From NCBI RefSeq assembly GCF_047675955.1, contig NC_132929.1:35332421-35396420 (forward strand): a stretch of DNA of 64,000 bases. Reading direction: 5' to 3'. Below are positions 35,465-46,479 of the stretch, in pieces (the first letter of the stretch is position 1; every line of letters starts with the position of its first letter). Origin of the DNA: Chlorocebus sabaeus. Taxonomy: Eukaryota > Chordata > Mammalia > Primates > Cercopithecidae. The notes under the pieces are model-generated. The model ran no database searches, was not told the origin of the DNA, and saw only the letters and a program-made list of their open reading frames with translations. Position numbers and translations under genes: made by a program.

Positions 35465-37267
35465 TTATTGTTATAGAATCTTTGGGGTGTCATTTTCTGG
35501 CTGGAAACCTGTAGCTGGTGGCACCTTTGCCTGAGTTTTGCTTGGGTGACCTGGGCTTGTTCCACCCATTTGGTCTGGCAAGCTGTGCTCAACTCACACT
35601 ACCGGCCTGGATCCCATGCCTCCAAGGGAGACTGTGAGTCAGGTGTGGAGTGGCAATGGGTGTGTGAGCGAGCATGGGGTCTAGCCACTGTGCAGTTAGA
35701 CATGCTGGCTGCTGCCATGGGGCAGGCAGCTCTGGGTGCTGGCATGGGTGCCAGCTTTCTATGAGACTGTGGCTGGATCAGGCTCACTGTAAGCAGCTTC
35801 CTTGGCTGGCACTGGGAAATGTGGTGGTGCATGGAAACTGGGAGATACCAGGAACCAAAGACCCCAAAGAGGGAGCCACAGCCCAGGCTCTGGGAGCTCC
35901 CCGGTGTGTGTTTTCCAAAGGGCTGCAACTCTTCTCTCTTCCTCTTCACCCACAACATGGCAAGCAAGGAGCATGTTTCAGGCATGTTTGCTTTACAGCT
36001 TTTTAAACCCTGCCATTTGAGGAGTCCTGAACTATTGTCCTGCCACCAGGAAGAATGAGGTACATAGACAAGTGGAGGTTATGCAAGATGAAGAGGAGCT
36101 TTATTACAGCGATAGAATAGCTCAGAGAAGACCTGCAGTGGGAAGCTCAGAGGAGACCCACAGTGGGAAGCTCCGTTCCTTTCTGCAGCAACGGTGTCCT
36201 GACGAGTGTTCAGCTCCTAGCAGAGAGGAGACCCTGCAATGGGAAGCTCCTCTCTGCAGGCAGGTTGCCCTGTCATCTCTGCAGCTCTCAGCAGAAAGGA
36301 GGCCCTGGAGTGGGTGGCTCCTCTCTGCAGCTGGTCATTCTGATGTCTGCAAATCTCAGCAGAGAGGAGGCCCAGAGCGGGTAGCTTCTCTCCACAGCTG
36401 GTCCTCCAGATGTCTACAGCTCTGGCTGAGCCCAGGGCTTTTATGGGTCTCAGAGGGGAAGAAGTGTATACTCATTGGTCCATGGGTGGCCATGGGCAGG
36501 CCTAGGAAAGGCACCACAAGTTCCTACTCCTCAGTACTGGCAGCCCAGGCCCTAGCCTTCAGGCCCTCTCTGGCCTTGAAGGTAGGGCCTCACCAGGGAC
36601 CTGCCCCCTTCCACCCAGGAACCTGTCTACCTCCTGCTGTGTTCATGGAACCCAGGTTGTAGGTGCCAAGGGGTGCCCACAAGCCAGCCCCCAGCTGCTC
36701 TCAGGACCCCCTTAGCTTCCCTCTGTATTCTCACATGCAACATCTATACGGGGTCAAGGCAGTAGGGGGCTGGTGTGTCAGAATTGCCTTGAGTGTGTGC
36801 ACACCTGGAAAGACTGTGACAGCACCTGGGCTTGGCCCTGAGATCAGAGTGGGCACTGACATCAGGGAGAAGCTAGGCAGCTGGAGCAGGTACTTCCAAG
36901 CCTTCAAGGGTGGGGAGGGAGGTGTCGGGGGAGGCTTTCCGGGTCCCCAAGAGTAAAGAGATGTATGAGTCTGCAGCCGCAACTTGCACGGCTGCAGCTG
37001 TGCCTGGGAGGGTGGGGCTCCTGCCTGCTCCCAGACCCCAAGAGCACAGGGATGCTCTTGTCTGTAGCCATGGCTTGGGTGGCTGCAGCGGCACCCAGAA
37101 AGCTCCCACCCCAACTAGGAAGGGGAGGAGCTCCCACTTGTCCCTGGCTCTGGGTGGCTCCATGGAGCGTGCAGCCCCTGCTGTGTCTCCCTGCTACAGC
37201 TGGTGTGATGGCAGTGGCAACTCCAGATGGCCTGCCGCTGCCATCCTTATCCGAATGAAAAGTATAC
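35465..37267 (-). mobile_element. Large GC-rich LTR-like ERV element, minus strand
   Basis: A sharp rise in GC against the surrounding AT-rich DNA marks the block. Read in reverse it has promoter-like order: a GGACCAATGAG box (about 36471-36481), CCCATAAAAGCCC as TATA-like box (about 36434-36446), four tandem units (36148-36425), and TGTAATAAAGCTCC as poly(A) signal (about 36095-36108). Then comes a long GC-rich stretch. The right end reads TGTATAC in reverse; the left end is approximate. No retroviral genes are present. It looks like a solo LTR with U3/U5 repeats, perhaps class I, but the family is not identified. The open frames of 196, 127 and 135 codons inside it are GC-driven. Confidence 0.6.
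36148..36425 (-). repeat. Tandem repeat, four units of about 68-71 bp
   Basis: Units start at about 36148, 36219, 36290 and 36358. Each contains a GAGAGGAG(A/G)CCC motif, a GGGAAGCTCC/GGGTGGCTCC motif and a CTCTCTGCAG motif. They are diverged from one another, so the array is old. Confidence 0.85.
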
Positions 37268-38889
37268 AATGGGAAGCAATGGAAAATGAGGATAGAAAAA
37301 GAAAGGATAAATATTAATACAAAATTCCAAGTCTAGGCATTTTCTTTCTCCTTAAGATATTGGATACATATTTATTTTTAACATTGTCTGTGTTTGACTA
37401 CAAATTTTAATTTGAATCCATCCAAAACTTATTTAATTGTGTGATGTGAGACAAATAAACACCCTCACATACACCCACACATGCCTTCCCAAATAGCTAA
37501 CCTACCGTTCTCTCACTATGTCCTGTATTTGATAAACATTTCCCTGTAGTGAAATTAAAGATTTTATCAGCAGGAATTTTTATTACCACATGCTGACTCA
37601 GTGACTTTAGGTGTATCCCTGTTAAACACAGATAAAAACGGATTTTAATGCTGACACTAAGAAAAATTAAAGAGAGAGAGAGAGAGAGAGAGGCAGGCAA
37701 TCATTCAATTTAAGTTAAATTTAGGTTAAAAAAGAGCCCATTTTGTTTGAAGAGCTTGTGTCAATAACTTAACTATTCACCTATCTTTTTAATGAGCATA
37801 GTGACAGTTTAATTATCATGGACAATTAAAACAGTTAGTATTATTCTGAGTTTTTTATGTTATAGTAGATTATTTCACATTACATGTTAAATACCTATCA
37901 GTTTTCATTTCCTGTTAATAAATTCCTACATTCATCAACCTTAAATAGTATAACATTTTCTAACACACACACATACACACACGCACAATCACACACACAC
38001 ACACAATCTCACACACACACAGGGAGACAGAGAAACTGTGAAAGCAAACTATTTCAAGCATTTGCAGGAAAATTATGCAGGCAGTTGTTGTCTTACTGGC
38101 AGCTTGGGTTCTGATTGATGACAGACAACATAATAAATATCTATTTACTAACTCCTAACACCTAAATAATGCCCTTATTTTTCACCATAACTGAATTGCC
38201 AATACCATATTGACAAAGTGTCATAGTGTTGTAGCTAAACTGACCTCTTGTCACCATTTTTCTTTCTATAGAATCAGTGAAGGCCCCAGAAAAAAAAACC
38301 CTTTTACTCTGATTAATGGAAGGTACTAAAGGTTACCGGTGAACTTGGTTGTATTTATTTATTTACACTTAATTCACTGGTAAGGGGCAGATGGATGGAA
38401 TTCACTTGGTAGTGAAAAACACAGTAATTATTTTCTTCTCTCCCACACAGGCTACATAAATGATTGCTTTGCCTTTGCAGGATGCTTACTGGTGCAGGCA
38501 ACTTCTAATTCCCATCCCAAATGGCTGGAGTGGAGTTTGTGCAGCACAGAATAGAATGTTCCCAGGGCTGAGCACAAGTGTCTTGCTCTATAAATATTTG
38601 TTGATTTGGCTTGGAAACCATAGACCCTGCAAAGTAGATGGTGACAGGGAATAATCTTCCATAATTTGGAAGAAATCAACCATTTATAGTCTCTCTTACT
38701 GTGCTTTCCAAAACAACTGTTCAAAACCAGTTAAAACAAAAAAATTTCTAGTCTAGGTTTATGCAGTAGCAAGGGGATCTTCTGACCTCTGCCTGTACAG
38801 CAACTACTTTAGTTCTGCTCCTGTCATCTGTGACACCTCTGAAGTCGTCTTCCTGTCTGTAGTATAATCCTTCTCTGGATTCCACAATC
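37268..38889. other. Mostly single-copy DNA with simple repeats
   Basis: Contains (AG)n at about 37671-37694 and a CA-rich tract at about 37962-38022. The 38440-38720 part is repeat-free with balanced composition. No coding signal. Confidence 0.45.
37962..38022. repeat. Interrupted (CA)n microsatellite
   Basis: Blocks of CACACACA separated by single changes (CACATACACA, CACGCACAATCACAC). Confidence 0.93.
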
Positions 38890-39260
38890 AGGGAGTCTTC
38901 CCAAAAACTCAGCTCTGATCATGTCCTCCTCTTCCTGAACAACTCTCATGGCCCCAGTAATTTACAAGCAAAGTCCAAGCTTCTTTGCCTTTTAAAATGC
39001 TGTCTGCCTTTGCCTTGTGCACTCTGTCCTCCTTTTTCCTCTTGACAAACTCTTTGTCTTTTAAAACTAATCTCAGATGCCATGTTCTTAGTGGAGCCTT
39101 CCCTGTCTCCCCTGGCGTGGGTTACACATTGCTTGCTTTGTATTTCCCATGCCTGGGTACCTGACTCCTCCATAGTGCTCATCACACCATGTTGTAACTA
39201 CTCACATGTCTAATTCTTTCCATCACCTCAGCCTAACTTCCTCCTTGAAACCCAAGAACT
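38890..39260 (+). mobile_element. L2 LINE, 3' region
   Basis: CAGCTCTGATCATGTCCTCC, ACAAGCAAAGTCCAAGCTTC, 'ctcagatgccatgttcttag', GTGGAGCCTTCCCTGTCTCC and CATAGTGCTCATCACACC follow the order of the L2 3' end, a LINE shared across mammals. Confidence 0.75.
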
Positions 39261-39356
39261 CACACTAATCAGGCTCCAGAGCCCAGTGTATTTTGGGACC
39301 TGATTTGGTTCTGTCTTACTTTTTGAATTGTTTTAGATCTTCGAAGTCTTGTCTCC

Positions 39357-39634
39357 TTAATCAGTAATAAGAAATGTAATTGGGCTAGTTTGATTAGTGA
39401 TTATTCCTACAGTGCTTCTAAGAGTTTGTTATTCTTATGGATTGCTTTTCTGCAGCAATGCAATCTGCAAAAAGATGTGTATTTCTAGGGAGGACACTGT
39501 GACGAATAAATATGAACTTGCTATAAATTTCTCTATCATATTTTTAATCTAGCAAGTTCTTGGGCTCAGTATAATCACCTACTAAGAGTCTGAAATTGAA
39601 TAAACTTGAAGGTGAGTAGAAATATAACTTTAAA

Positions 39635-39686
<52 letters not shown>

Positions 39687-39884
39687 CAAAGACAGAGAGA
39701 GACAGAGAGAAAGAGAAAGTTCATATTTATTCATCAGTGTCCAGTGTCCTCCCTGGAAATACACATATTTTTGCAGATTGCATTGCTGCAGAAAAACAAT
39801 TCATAAGAATGACAAACTCTTAGAAGCACTATAGAAATAATCACTAGTCAAACAAGCCCAATTACATTTCTTACTACTGATTAA
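39357..39884. repeat. Long inverted repeat (arms about 163 bp, spacer 201 bp)
   Basis: The left arm 39357-39517 (161 bp) and right arm 39719-39884 (166 bp) are reverse complements with about 10 mismatches in the first 143 positions and one 5 bp indel (about 93% identity). Both outer ends are TTAATCAGTA-type, i.e. the unit begins and ends with TTAA. Homology stops abruptly outside. The spacer holds a short GAACTTGCT/AGCAAGTTC palindrome (39514-39522, 39551-39559) and a (TG)n(AG)n tract. I do not recognise the arm sequence as any named repeat. It may be a fold-back DNA transposon or an inverted duplication. Confidence 0.95.
39635..39718. repeat. (TG)n(AG)n compound microsatellite
   Basis: About nine TG units, then about 60 bp of AG-rich sequence, lying against the inner end of the right arm of the inverted repeat. 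Confidence 0.95.
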
Positions 39885-40493
39885 GATTAATCTGGACCTG
39901 CAAAAATTTGGTTGCTGGGGTGGGATTTTATAGTTGTATCACTATAAATTTATACCTACCATATAAAATTGTCAATATATATAATTAACTGCCAAAATAT
40001 TCCCTAGGGTTAACTGTCAACTGAATTAACTAAGCAATACAGTTCAGTTTTAATTAGCCATTTTGGAGCCTGTAGAATTAGATGCAGATAGCAGGGTGAT
40101 AATTTTATATTTAAAAAACTTCTTCTCAACTTTTAGTTTCACATGAAATCCTAAACACATAGGTACATATTTCCCAGTGGAATCTTCACTCTTTCCTTTC
40201 TCCTTCTTTCTCTTCCTTCCTTCCTTCTTACAGTTTTGTTTGATTTTTCTTTTAACAGTAAAAAGTGAACACTCTTTAGAAAGGAACATTTGTGAAGGAC
40301 GGATATCCAGCTATTCCAAAGCCTAGAAATTGAATATTATTACTGAAATGTTTATTGGAGAAAATCTGTCTGCCACCTGTGATTGGAGTTCTTTTACTTA
40401 TCTTAAAAACAATCTTATTCAAATAGTTATGAGCTCATAAATTTATAAAAGCAATTGGTCATGGTTGTTACATAGTATCTGGCTCAGAAGTGT
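39885..40493. other. AT-rich DNA, nothing recognised
   Basis: A pyrimidine-rich tract occurs near 40190-40230. No gene signal. Confidence 0.5.
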
Positions 40494-40776
40494 TTTTTGT
40501 TTTTGTTTGTTTTTTGAGACGGGAGTCTGTCTCTGTTGCCCAGGCTGGAGTGCAGTGATCTGGCTCCACCTCCCGGGTTCAAGTTATTCTCCTGCCTCAG
40601 TCTCCCAAGTAGCTGGGGATACAGGCATGCACCACCATGCTCGGCTAATTTTTTGTATTTTTAGTAGAGATAGAGTTTCACCATGTTGGCCAGGCTGGTC
40701 TCAAACTCCTGACCTCAGGTGATCTGCCTGCCTGGGCCTCCCAAAGTGTTACAGGCTTAAACCACCATGCCTAGCC
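40494..40776 (-). mobile_element. Alu, minus strand
   Basis: Reverse Alu with small internal deletions after GAGTGCAGTGATC and near its end (CAAAGTGTTACAGG). Confidence 0.93.
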
Positions 40777-41484
40777 AAAATGTTCTTTATACATCATTTG
40801 AAATCTTTGAGCACAGCTAATCTATTCACAACGGTCTCATGTCTTCCCCAATACACACATGCATGCACCCACACACACACAAGCATTCTGACTGTACTAA
40901 TAAATCCATTAAATACCACCCACTTGGCTATGCCTAAGCTACATTTAGAAGTGATAGAAATTTTAATTATTTTATTACATAGCATCTGGCCACCAAGCAT
41001 CAGAATAAATTATGGAAGAGGCAGTTTATTTCAAAAGAATGAAGCTATTCTGACATTTTAACCGATGATTATTTGATGTACTCTCAAATAGTAATTGACT
41101 TGATCCCAAGCCACTGGTCATCTGAATACTGAATACGTTGAAAATAAAATATGTAATATCTCATTCTAAAATCCTCTTTGGGTTTAGTTACCCGCCTTGG
41201 ATAAATACATTGATTAAATAAACTACAGGACGAATATACCTCCTCTTTGTGCTGTGGAGCCAATCTAAAAAATTTTTAAAAGATTATTTCAAGTAATTGA
41301 AAACATTGACCTCTTTCTCTGCTTTTATCTTATTTAAAAAAAGAATTCAGGATTAGTGTGTTTTTATCAGGAAAGTTCTGTGACTTGGCAGCTTCTTAAG
41401 TACAGGATTTGCTTTTGTATGGTGCCACAGCCCACCAAGGGACATTATCACTCTCTGAATTTCGGGCAACAATTGAAGACTCCA
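40777..41484. other. AT-rich DNA, nothing recognised
   Basis: A short CA-rich tract lies at about 40852-40881. No coding or repeat-family signal otherwise. Confidence 0.5.
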
Positions 41485-41660
41485 GTGACCAGGGTTTGAC
41501 ATTCAGCTGTGTAGCCTTTAGTGAATCACTTAAACTCTGTGAGCCATATTTTTTATATTTATAAAAAGGACATAATGGTATCTTCTTTAACGAGTCATTT
41601 GGAAGATCAAATATGTGAAGTGTTTTGCAAAACATTATCCTATCTAATTGCAAAACTATC
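41485..41660 (+). mobile_element. MIR SINE
   Basis: ACCAGGGTTTGACATTCAGC, TGTGTAGCCTTTAGTGAATC, ACTTAAACTCTGTGAGCC and AAAAAGGACATAATGGTATC follow the MIR core and 3' order. Confidence 0.75.
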
Positions 41661-42479
41661 AAAAGTATGTTGTTATTATTACTTTTCTTTCAGATATTAC
41701 TTCTCAAACCATTTCCCCACCACCACCCCGCCCAGGGCATACTGCTTAAATAGTACGTGATAATTATCTAGGCTATTAGAAGAGGGAGATGTTACTTTTC
41801 TCTGGACCAATAGCCTTATCTACTTTTAGAATAGTAATTAATACACTCAATTTTCTTGACTTCAATACTCTCTAAACTTTTTTGACCAATTAAAAATAAA
41901 AATTTGGACGACACATGCAACCTAATAGAGTATATATTATAAATCTATATATATAATCAGATATTCATATATAAATTTTACATATTTTAATATATTATGA
42001 GCATTATAAAGCATATCCAAATAATAGTCAATTTAAAAGGATAGAAGAGGCTTTGGGTTTCTAGATGAAAACATAAAGCCAACTCTTCTTTTTCTTCTTG
42101 GAAGCTACTCAAAAGCAATAAGGAGAAAGAGAAAGAAAAAAACAATTTCTGATAAAACAAATAAAAATAGCTAGAACACCAAACTATTTTAAGTGGAAGT
42201 GTTACCAAAGTAGTGGGGATGATTTAGGAATGCATGAAGAGAGAAGACATTGCTGAACGGACTTTGGGAAAAGACAAAATATACATCTCAAAGGTAGGGG
42301 TGCACCCTGAGGTGCATAACTTAACACCTGGTGTGCATCAGCAGAAACAGAGTATACGTCCTGGCGGTAGAAGTACCCTTATACCTGGTTTTATTTCATA
42401 AAAAGAAAAAGTAAGGCTTTTAATCACAGACACAAATCATCCTTGCAGGAAACAGTCTATCTCTGTGAGAGGGGAGAAA
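41661..42479. other. AT-rich DNA, nothing recognised
   Basis: An AT-rich (ATATAT) tract occurs near 41930-42000. The 42240-42430 part has no known match by eye and could be an L1M 5' region. Confidence 0.4.
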
Positions 42480-42839
42480 ATTAACTTCGCTTTGGAAAAA
42501 ACTCATAGCTATTTCACCCCATCAACTCAAGAGAAACTTACACAGCAAACTCTGAAACATAAGAATAGATAGTTGGCTCTGGTTCTTCCCCAACATGACC
42601 TTTTGCAAATATTGGGTCCAGGGAGGAGTCATCTTACACAGATGAAAAGTCAAAAAGAAACCAATAGTGGATGATATAATGACAGGAAAAGAATAAAACA
42701 AGTGGTAGGCAACCACCAGAAAATTATCTCCATTAGGTAGATGAAAATTATGACCAAACCTCTTGCTATTAATTTAAAAAATGAAGCAATTGATTTTATG
42801 AAGAAAGAACATGAATTAGAGATACAAGAACTCAAGAGA

Positions 42840-43126
42840 GTCCAGGCACAGTGGCTCACACCTGTAGTCCCAGCACTTTGGGAAACCAAGGTGAGAGAAT
42901 TTTTTGAACCCAGGAGTTTGAGACCAGCCTGGGCAACATGGTGAGACTCCATCTCTACAAAAAGATTTAAAAAAATAACAACAATTAACTGGCCTGTGCC
43001 TATGGTCCCAGCTACTTGGGAGGATAGCATGAGCTCAGGAGATCAAGACTGTGAGCTGTGATCACAACATTGCACTCCAACCTGGGTGACAAAGTGAGAC
43101 CCTATCTTGGAAAAAAAAAAAAAAAA
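42840..43126 (+). mobile_element. Alu in old L1
   Basis: Diverged Alu with a long middle A-rich linker and an A17-like tail, inserted in the ORF1 region. Confidence 0.9.
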
Positions 43127-43311
43127 GCTCGAGATAGCGCATGAGGCAACAGAGGGGGAAGTGAAATGTGATCTAGCAGAATTCAGGAGAAAGACTGAAG
43201 GAAAAATATAAAACCATGACAGAAATGAAAATGAAATTGGAAGAAGCACCAAAATGATTAGATGCCACTAAAATCACAGTAGGAAACACAAAGGACAGAA
43301 GTGGAAAGAAA

Positions 43312-43621
43312 GGCTGGGCACAGTGGCTCATGTCTGTAATCCCAGCACTTTGGGAGGCCAAGACGGGAGGATCACTTGAGCCCAGGAGTTCAAGACCAGA
43401 CTGGACATCACAGTGAAACCCTGTCTCTAAAATAAAAAAATAATAATAAAAAAAAATTAGCCAGGTATGGTAGTGCACACCTGTAATCTCAGCTACTTGA
43501 AAGGTTGAAGTAGAAGGATTGCTTGATCCCAGGAGCTCAAGTTTACAGTGAGCTATGATTACACTAATGTACTCCAGCCTGGGTGACAGAGTGAGACCCT
43601 GCCTCAAGAAAAGAAAAGAAA
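43312..43621 (+). mobile_element. Alu in old L1
   Basis: Complete Alu (GGCTGGGCACAGTGGCTCAT) with a TAATAATAA linker and a GAAAA-type tail. Confidence 0.93.
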
Positions 43622-44110
43622 ATGGGGGAAAGACAAGACAAATGAAGTAAAAATTGAAGACAAATGAAGAAATAAAGAGTTAAAAAGATTAAAAGGAAGA
43701 AGATATGAAGATAAGCAAAAGGAGATTATACATACACATATTTCAGGTTGCTCAAGAAGAAAATGTTGAATTATAACTAAATACTTAAAAATATAATTTT
43801 AAAAACTTCCCCAAAATGAAAGAAGACTTGTATCTACATAAGAAAGAGCACACTATATTCTAGGGAAATTGGCTCAGAACAGTCAACTGAGACATATCAT
43901 AGGAAAGTTACTGGACTTCAAAACAACAACTAAACAACATTTTTTTTTGGGCATCTGGGCAGTCATTTATAAAAGAAAAAAGAGTATGCTGGCCCCAGAG
44001 TGCTCCACAGCAGTAATCCATGCCTGTCAGTGAAGTAACACCTACAACATCTTCAGGGAAGGAATGTGCAACCTAAATATACTATTTGGGTATAAGAAAA
44101 AGAGTCAAGG

Positions 44111-44406
44111 GGCCGGGCACGGTGGCTCACGCCTGTAATCCCATCACTTAGGGAGGCTGAGGTAGGTGGATCACAAGGTCAGCAGTTTGAGACCAGCCTG
44201 ACCAATACGGGCAAACCCCGTCTCTACTAAAAATACAAAAATTATCCTGGCATGGTGGGGTGCACCTGTAGTCCTAGCTGCTCAGGAGGCTGAGGAAGGA
44301 GAATCACTTGAACCCAGGAGGCGGAAGTTGCAGGGAGCCAAGATCGCACCACTGCACTCCAGCCTGGGTGACGAGCAAGACTTTGTCTCAAAAAAAAAAA
44401 AAAAAA
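44111..44406 (+). mobile_element. Alu (S/Y-like) in old L1
   Basis: Complete, beginning GGCCGGGCACGGTGGCTCAC, with GGATCACAAGGTCAGCAG and an A tail. Confidence 0.95.
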
Positions 44407-44840
44407 GGTCAAATACTTTTGAGTATCCAACAATTCTGAGAATATATTCTTAATCTCCTCTTGAGGAATATCCTAGACACCAAACTTCAGCCAATCAAGC
44501 CATGAGAGGAGAGGAACCTACAGGATCCCTGACTGTATCAGCTCTAAGATGAAAACAAATGTGTGCTTAGAGTTATAGAACAGAAAGTAAGTGTTAGATG
44601 CCCTAAAAATGGAGACAAGATATAAGTAAGTTAAGTTGGGAGGGTAAGTATGAAATCAGCCGGAAAGTAAAGGCTAAGCAAATTTATATTCATAAACCTG
44701 TGATGCAATTTTCTCATCTTTAGTAGTTGCATGTTAAATAATATCATTTTAACATTAAAAAAATATGGGCAAGAGTAAATCTAACAATACAAAAAAGAAC
44801 ACTAAGAAAGATAAAATAATTTACAAAAATTAGATGGTAG

Positions 44841-45003
44841 TGGCTGGGTGCTATGGCTCGTACCTGTAATCCCAGCACTTTGGGAAGTCAAGGCAGGAGG
44901 ATCACTTGAGCCCAGGAGGTCGAGGCTGCAATGAGCTATGATCACACCACTGCACTCCAGCCTGGGTGATGGAGCGAGACCCCATCTCTATTTTAAAAAC
45001 AAG
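44841..45003 (+). mobile_element. Alu-related monomer (FRAM-like or deleted Alu)
   Basis: About 150 bp passing directly from left-arm sequence (CTTGAGCCCAGGAG) to right-arm sequence (GTCGAGGCTGCAATGAGC). The flanking TSD is AAATTAGATGGTAG (44827-44840) and AAATTGGATGGTAG (45004-45017). Either a free right-arm monomer or an Alu that lost about 130 bp. Confidence 0.85.
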
Positions 45004-45647
45004 AAATTGGATGGTAGAAAAAAGAATAGGAGAAAATATATACATAGACATTTCTTTAGTCTCTGAATAAATAATACATATTGCCTAAATAAATCAAAGA
45101 TTCATTATCATGTAAACTCACAATTTAAGGGTAAATATTTATAAAAATGTAAAACTTCCTATGTATCGTGAAAAATAAAATATGTGAAATAGAGCATATG
45201 TTAAAAATTTTATAAAACTATAAAATAGAAAAACACAATATAAAATTGTATGACAGAAGCAATACAAAACTTGTCATATTAGTTACTATACATGGACTAA
45301 CCTCACCCATTTAAAAAAAGTAACTTTTAGAATACATCACAAACAGAATCTAAAGTTTATGCTATACATAAGAAACACCCCTAAAGCAAAGCAATTCAGA
45401 AAGTTTGAAAACAAACAGATGAGTGAAATATACCAGAAAATTCAAACAAAAAGAAAACAAGTTAGTCATTTTAATATCAGACAAGGTTGAATACAGGACA
45501 AAGCTTTAAATGAGTCAAAATGGGCTTTTAATTTTGTTAAAAAGTGCAATTAACAGCCCAGATAGAAGCACGGAATAACACAACATCAATATTCACAAAG
45601 ATAAAACTATAGGAAGTATAAGAAAAAAAATAAACACTTGTGCTTTG

Positions 45648-46055
45648 TTTTATTCTATCTATTAGAATTGACTCACTAAATCCAGCCCACACGTAAAGGG
45701 AGAGGAATTAAGTTCCGCCTCTGGAAGACGTTAAAGGCTAATTTATAAAAAAGTACTGTGCCTTCCATCTTAGTCTTTCTCCTTTTTGAATCACTGTTTC
45801 TGGGGAAGGCCAGTTGCCATGTCTTGAGGATACTCAGGCAGCCCTGTGGAGAGGCCCACATGGTGAGGATTAACTGAGGCCTCTAGCCAATAGCCTTTGA
45901 GGAATGGAGGCCTCCAGCCAATAGCCATGGGAGTGCACCTTTTTGGAAGTAGATCCTCCAGCCCAGTCAAGCCTTCAGATAACAGCAGCATCAGCCAATA
46001 GCTTGACTTAAATTTTATGAGAGATCCTGAGTCACAACCATCCTGCTAAGAAACC
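45648..46055 (+). mobile_element. MLT1-type MaLR LTR in old L1
   Basis: GCCCTGTGGAGAGGCCCACA, GAGGCCTCTAGCCAATAGCC, 'ggaagtagatcctccagcc' and GAGAGATCCTGAGTCACAAC are in MLT1 order and plus orientation. The first 60-70 bp (about 45648-45712) instead match the family in the opposite orientation, suggesting a small internal inversion. Confidence 0.7.
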
Positions 46056-46479
46056 ATCTAAAAAGGAAAACATAAAACCATCACGTTTGCAGTTGATATG
46101 ATACTTGAAAAACCTAAGAAGATACATGGAAAAGTCATTAAAACCAAATCCAGTATGACTATTCAGAAATTAGTTGCTTTTATATACATAAATATCAACC
46201 AGTTAGCAAATAAAGGAAGAAAAATCTTATTTACAATAGCAATAAAAATGTAAGATACTCAGACATTAGCTTGCAAAATACATATAAGATACATACCTCA
46301 AAGACCCAAAAAGAATATTTAAACAAGTTGAAAGACATGTTACATTCTTAGATTTACCATCATAAAGATGTCAATTATCTCCCAGTTAGCCTATAAATTT
46401 AACCTGATCCCAGTAAATATATTTTCTTCTCAAGCTCCGGTGAGCTGTAAAGGGCACCAAACTTTGGAGACCACTGCCC

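Larger units (their letters stand above)
42480..46430 (+). mobile_element. Old L1M (ORF1 plus parts of ORF2), heavily interrupted
   Basis: ORF1-like pieces: GAAAGAACATGAATTAGAGA (about 42800), a Lys/Glu-rich coiled-coil-like stretch (43630-43800), and the C-terminal block (43820-44110, 44407-44560). Endonuclease part of ORF2: about 45340-45640 (GTTTATGCTATACATAAGAA, AAAGCAAAGCAATTCAGAAA). RT part: about 46075-46430 (GTTTGCAGTTGATATGATAC). The first part could instead be HAL1-type. The stretch between endonuclease and RT is lost and an MLT1 sits there. No frame is intact. Confidence 0.6.

Noticed and set aside
36072..36662. 196-codon open frame in GC-rich DNA
   Set aside because: It spans the tandem repeats of an LTR-like element, open frames exist on both strands there, and no domain is recognisable.
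36400..37250. Possible CpG-island promoter
   Set aside because: GC is high but CpG is sparse; the block behaves as an LTR-like insertion.
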